Below, piece by piece: positions 61,473-64,000 of a stretch of DNA of 64,000 nucleotides (the stretch's first letter is position 1; the number at the start of each line of letters is the position of its first letter). This DNA is from Prochlorococcus sp. AG-418-G18 (GTDB lineage: Bacteria; Cyanobacteriota; Cyanobacteriia; PCC-6307; Cyanobiaceae). Below the pieces are notes generated by a model. That model had not been told where the DNA came from, made no database searches, and saw nothing but the letters and a program-made list of their open reading frames with translations. A program made the translations under genes and the position numbers. The stretch covers positions 21,360 to 85,359 of the forward strand of contig QCLX01000003.1 in NCBI GenBank assembly GCA_003214215.1, read 5' to 3'.

Positions 61473-62423
61473 TCAAATTTCTATATGTCTCAATGGGCTT
61501 TCTAAGCTAGCAAATTGAGGCAATATATTCTTCTTAAACACTTCGGAAGCTTTTGAGGTATATCTTGATGGATTAGTAATTAATTTCAGTTCTCTTTTAA
61601 CCTCTAAATCAGCAATTGAAACTTTGTTTATTGTTCCAGCATCTAATTCTCTTTCAATTGAAACAACAGGTAAGAAAGAAGCGCCTAGTCCTGATTGAAC
61701 AGCATTCTTGATCGCTTCAAGAGAATTTAGTTCCATTTCAATTTTTAATCTTTGAATATCAAGGCCAGAATCTTTAAGAAGCTTGTCAACAACTTTTCTT
61801 GTTGTAGATTGAGAGTCTAATGTTACGAAATTTAATTTGTATAAGTCTTCTTTTAAAAGCTCTTTCTTGTTAGAAAGGGGGTGCTTTGCTGGTAAAACTA
61901 ATGCTAATTCATCTGTGGCATATGGAATAACTTGTAACAAATTTTCTAAATCTCCTGGTAATTGTCCGCCAATAATGGCTAAGTCAATTTGTCCATTGGC
62001 AACGCTCCATCCAGTTCTTCTAGTACTATGAACTTGAAGTTGAACTGATACTTCAGGATATTTTTGTCTGAAAAGTCCTATCATTCTGGGCATTAAATAT
62101 GTTCCCGTTGTTTGACTTGCTCCAATGACAAGAGTCCCACCTTTTAAACTATTTAAATCTTCGATAGCTTTACATGCTTCGTCGCATTGATTCAGAATTC
62201 TTTCACAATATTCAAGTAGTAGTGTTCCTGCTTCAGTTAAAAGGGCTTTTCTACCACCTCTATCGAAAATTGTAATTTCAAGTTGTTTTTCAAGATTTTG
62301 AATTTGTAAACTTACAGCAGGTTGGGTTACATATAAGATATCTGCAGCTTTTTTAAAACTTCCTTGAGCTGCGATAGCTTTTAGTATTCTTAATTGGTCG
62401 AGCGTAAATGGTAATTCTGGCAT
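61473..62423 (-). CDS. rbcR: LysR-type transcriptional regulator, RbcR/Ycf30-like
   Basis: This 316-aa LysR regulator has the N-terminal [45 protein letters not shown], and a co-inducer-binding domain from about residue 90. The sequence context ([31 protein letters not shown]) matches the RbcR/Ycf30 or NdhR type that controls RuBisCO and ndh genes in response to carbon metabolites. It lies divergent from the Z-ISO-like gene and just upstream of ndhF, which NdhR-type regulators often control. CcmR/NdhR is the alternative name. Confidence 0.85.
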   Translation of the reverse strand: MPELPFTLDQLRILKAIAAQGSFKKAADILYVTQPAVSLQIQNLEKQLEITIFDRGGRKALLTEAGTLLLEYCERILNQCDEACKAIEDLNSLKGGTLVIGASQTTGTYLMPRMIGLFRQKYPEVSVQLQVHSTRRTGWSVANGQIDLAIIGGQLPGDLENLLQVIPYATDELALVLPAKHPLSNKKELLKEDLYKLNFVTLDSQSTTRKVVDKLLKDSGLDIQRLKIEMELNSLEAIKNAVQSGLGASFLPVVSIERELDAGTINKVSIADLEVKRELKLITNPSRYTSKASEVFKKNILPQFASLESPLRHIEI

Positions 62424-62506
62424 CTATTATGCCTACAATTACTTATAATTCTAATGCCTAGAATCATTCTTGTTAAGAACAAAAATTATTTGAATAACTA
62501 AAATTT

Positions 62507-63235
62507 ATGGAGATTCATAAAACTTCTATCGTAATTTTATTTTTGATTTTGATTTTTGCTGTAATTCATAGTGGAGGAGCTGCTTTAAGAATCAAAGCAG
62601 AATCTATGATGGGGCCAAGATTATGGAGGTTATGTTTTGTTTTTTTTAGTTTGCCATCTGCAATTTTATTAATTAGTTATTTTTTGGCTCATAGATATGA
62701 CGGAATCAGATTATGGAATTTTCAAGGCAATAATTTTGTTTTTTTGTTGGTTTGGTTTTTAACTGCAATAAGTTTTTTATTTTTATATCCCGCTACTTAT
62801 AACTTACTGGAAATTCCTTCAGTTTTAAAACCGAAAGTGCGAATTTACGGTACAGGTATAATGAGAATCACAAGACATCCACAAGCATTTGGTCAGATAA
62901 TTTGGTGTTTTGCACATACTCTATGGATTGGTACATCATTCACATTAATAACTTCTATTGGCTTAATATTGCATCATCTTTTTGCAATCTGGCACGGTGA
63001 TAAAAGATTATCCAACAGATTTGGCGAAGAATTTGATAATTTTAAAAAAAATACATCCATAATCCCATTTATGGCAATCATTGAAGGAAGGCAAGAATTT
63101 AAAATTAAAGAATTTTTTAGGTTATCTCAACTTGGAATATTGATTGCAATAGGTTTACTCTGGTGGTCCCATAAATATATAAATATTGCCGTTAAAACAT
63201 TTAATTCATCATTTTTGTCGGAATTTTTCTATTGA
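62507..63235 (+). CDS. NnrU-family membrane protein, probable 15-cis-zeta-carotene isomerase (Z-ISO)
   Basis: This 242-aa integral membrane protein of the NnrU family has six predicted helices, for example TSIVILFLILIFAVIHSGGA at the N-terminus. Near residue 120 is GTGIMRITRHPQAFGQIIWC, with conserved His typical of heme-binding Z-ISO. Z-ISO isomerises the 15-cis bond of zeta-carotene so that ZDS can use it; plant Z-ISO evolved from an NnrU-like ancestor. Phytoene desaturase and synthase lie 3.5 kb away and ZDS is in the same window, which supports this role. The general NnrU annotation alone would leave the substrate open. Confidence 0.75.
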   Translation: MEIHKTSIVILFLILIFAVIHSGGAALRIKAESMMGPRLWRLCFVFFSLPSAILLISYFLAHRYDGIRLWNFQGNNFVFLLVWFLTAISFLFLYPATYNLLEIPSVLKPKVRIYGTGIMRITRHPQAFGQIIWCFAHTLWIGTSFTLITSIGLILHHLFAIWHGDKRLSNRFGEEFDNFKKNTSIIPFMAIIEGRQEFKIKEFFRLSQLGILIAIGLLWWSHKYINIAVKTFNSSFLSEFFY

Positions 63236-63268
63236 CAGTTTAAAATCAAAATATCAGTTTTTTAAAAC

Positions 63269-64000
63269 ATGCCTCAAGCTTCAGAAATTGCCTGGTTAAT
63301 TCCTGTTTTTCCACTTATCGGAGCAGTGCTTTCTGGTTTAGGACTAATAAGTATTAACAAGAAAATTAATAATTCTAGGGAAATTGTTTCTGTAAGTCTT
63401 ATTTCGTTTGTTGGTGTTTCTGCGGTAATTAGTTATAAAGCTTTGATTGAACAAGTTAATGGTTATCAATCTGTAGAAAAATTATTTGTATGGGCTAATG
63501 CTGGGGATTTCACAATCCCAATGGGCTTTGTCTTGGATCCTTTGGGTAGCGTAATGCTCGCTTTAGTAACCACAATTACATTGCTTGTAATGATTTACTC
63601 TCATGGTTATATGGCGCATGATAAAGGTTATGTCAGATTTTTTACATATTTAGCATTATTTAGTAGTTCAATGATGGGATTAATAGTTAGTCCAAATTTA
63701 TTAGAAATTTACGTTTTTTGGGAATTAGTTGGTATGTGTTCTTACTTATTGGTTGGTTTTTGGTATGACAGAGATGGTGCTGCCCACGCTGCACAAAAAG
63801 CATTTGTTGTTAATAGAGTAGGAGACTTTGGATTATTACTAGGCATTCTTGGTTTATTTTGGGCAACAAATAGTTTTGATTTTAATGAAATAGCTATTGG
63901 AATTTCGCAATCAGTATCAGATAATTCATTACCCATTTGGGCTGCCTTGCTCCTTTGTTTTTTGGTCTTTTTAGGGCCGATGGCAAAATCTGCCCAGTTT
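63269..64000 (+). CDS. ndhF: NAD(P)H-quinone oxidoreductase subunit 5 (5' part, truncated by window end)
   Basis: This frame is open from ATG 63269 to the window edge (244 codons) and is missing from the ORF track because it lacks a stop. It starts MPQASEIAWLIPVFPLIGAV and contains typical NdhF/NuoL stretches: MIYSHGYMAHDKGYVRFFTY near 110 and FWELVGMCSYLLVGFWYDRD near 150. AAQKAFVVNRVGDFGLLLG near 173 follows. NdhF is the proton-pumping antiporter-like NDH-1 subunit for respiration or CO2 uptake. Which NdhF form it is cannot be told from the fragment. It is 33 bp after the NnrU gene. Confidence 0.95.
   Translation, partial: MPQASEIAWLIPVFPLIGAVLSGLGLISINKKINNSREIVSVSLISFVGVSAVISYKALIEQVNGYQSVEKLFVWANAGDFTIPMGFVLDPLGSVMLALVTTITLLVMIYSHGYMAHDKGYVRFFTYLALFSSSMMGLIVSPNLLEIYVFWELVGMCSYLLVGFWYDRDGAAHAAQKAFVVNRVGDFGLLLGILGLFWATNSFDFNEIAIGISQSVSDNSLPIWAALLLCFLVFLGPMAKSAQF

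Overview
The window looks like the chromosome of a marine picocyanobacterium, most probably a high-light Prochlorococcus. The evidence is gene content together with a very AT-rich composition (about 30% GC by eye), tightly packed short operons and tiny intergenic gaps. Clade-typical genes include a stand-alone high-light-inducible (HLI) protein, Ycf3, Ycf34, NdhO, NdhM, NdhF, RpaA, RpaB, the plant-type carotene desaturases and a RbcR/Ycf30-type LysR regulator. I cannot assign a strain. All family names come from motif and memory recognition, since no database search was possible.

Layout. 1-9.7 kb: end of phosphoglucomutase, RarA ATPase, an Sfp-type phosphopantetheinyl transferase divergent from a Bcp peroxiredoxin, pantothenate kinase III, PAPS reductase, a type II NADH dehydrogenase, then a DASS transporter plus TrkH/KtrB plus KtrA trio. 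9.7-15 kb: small lineage-specific proteins (ribbon-helix-helix, Nif11-like peptide, small membrane protein, HLI), an ABC-F ATPase and an HtrA-type protease. 15-20 kb (minus strand): zinc-ribbon membrane protein, BrkB/YihY protein, inositol-phosphatase-like enzyme, TolC-like outer-membrane protein and a radical-SAM DUF512 protein. 20-32 kb: NAD synthesis (nadB), VKOR-thioredoxin fusion, rimO, a PetL-like peptide, a tandem PTPS protein with a RibD-C reductase, aroK, CRR7-like protein, GST, rbfA and hemD. 32-40.4 kb: zeta-carotene desaturase with an SRPBCC protein, Fe-S carrier, TPR protein, a LpxB-like glycosyltransferase, ndhO, DnaJ protein, cysteine synthase and an ABC ATPase.

40.4-43.9 kb is the one clearly accessory strip. 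A tRNA-Asn gene and its terminator are followed by an unfamiliar PD-(D/E)XK-like protein preceded by iteron-like repeats, two orphan small proteins, a frameshifted AlpA/excisionase-like gene, roughly 500 bp without genes carrying a strong inverted repeat, one more orphan protein and a 400-bp leader before rpaA. No integrase is present. I read it as the decayed remnant of a tRNA-associated mobile element.

43.9-64 kb returns to core genome: rpaA, holB, tmk, a copper P-type ATPase, ycf3, radA, then rpaB-plsX-fabH-fabD-plsC (master regulator followed by fatty-acid and phospholipid initiation), tsaB, ycf34, a CCA-adding enzyme, an RRM protein, phytoene synthase and desaturase, ndhM, a DUF3172 protein, the RbcR-like regulator, an NnrU/Z-ISO-like carotene isomerase candidate and the start of ndhF. 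The carotenoid steps phytoene synthase, phytoene desaturase, a zeta-carotene isomerase candidate and zeta-carotene desaturase are therefore all in this window, as are several parts or accessories of the photosynthetic NDH-1 complex.

Four genes absent from the ORF track were recovered by hand: the HLI protein, the PetL-like peptide, a 47-aa Cys-rich peptide and a 58-aa membrane peptide. The 5'-complete ndhF fragment and the frameshifted AlpA-like gene were also added.
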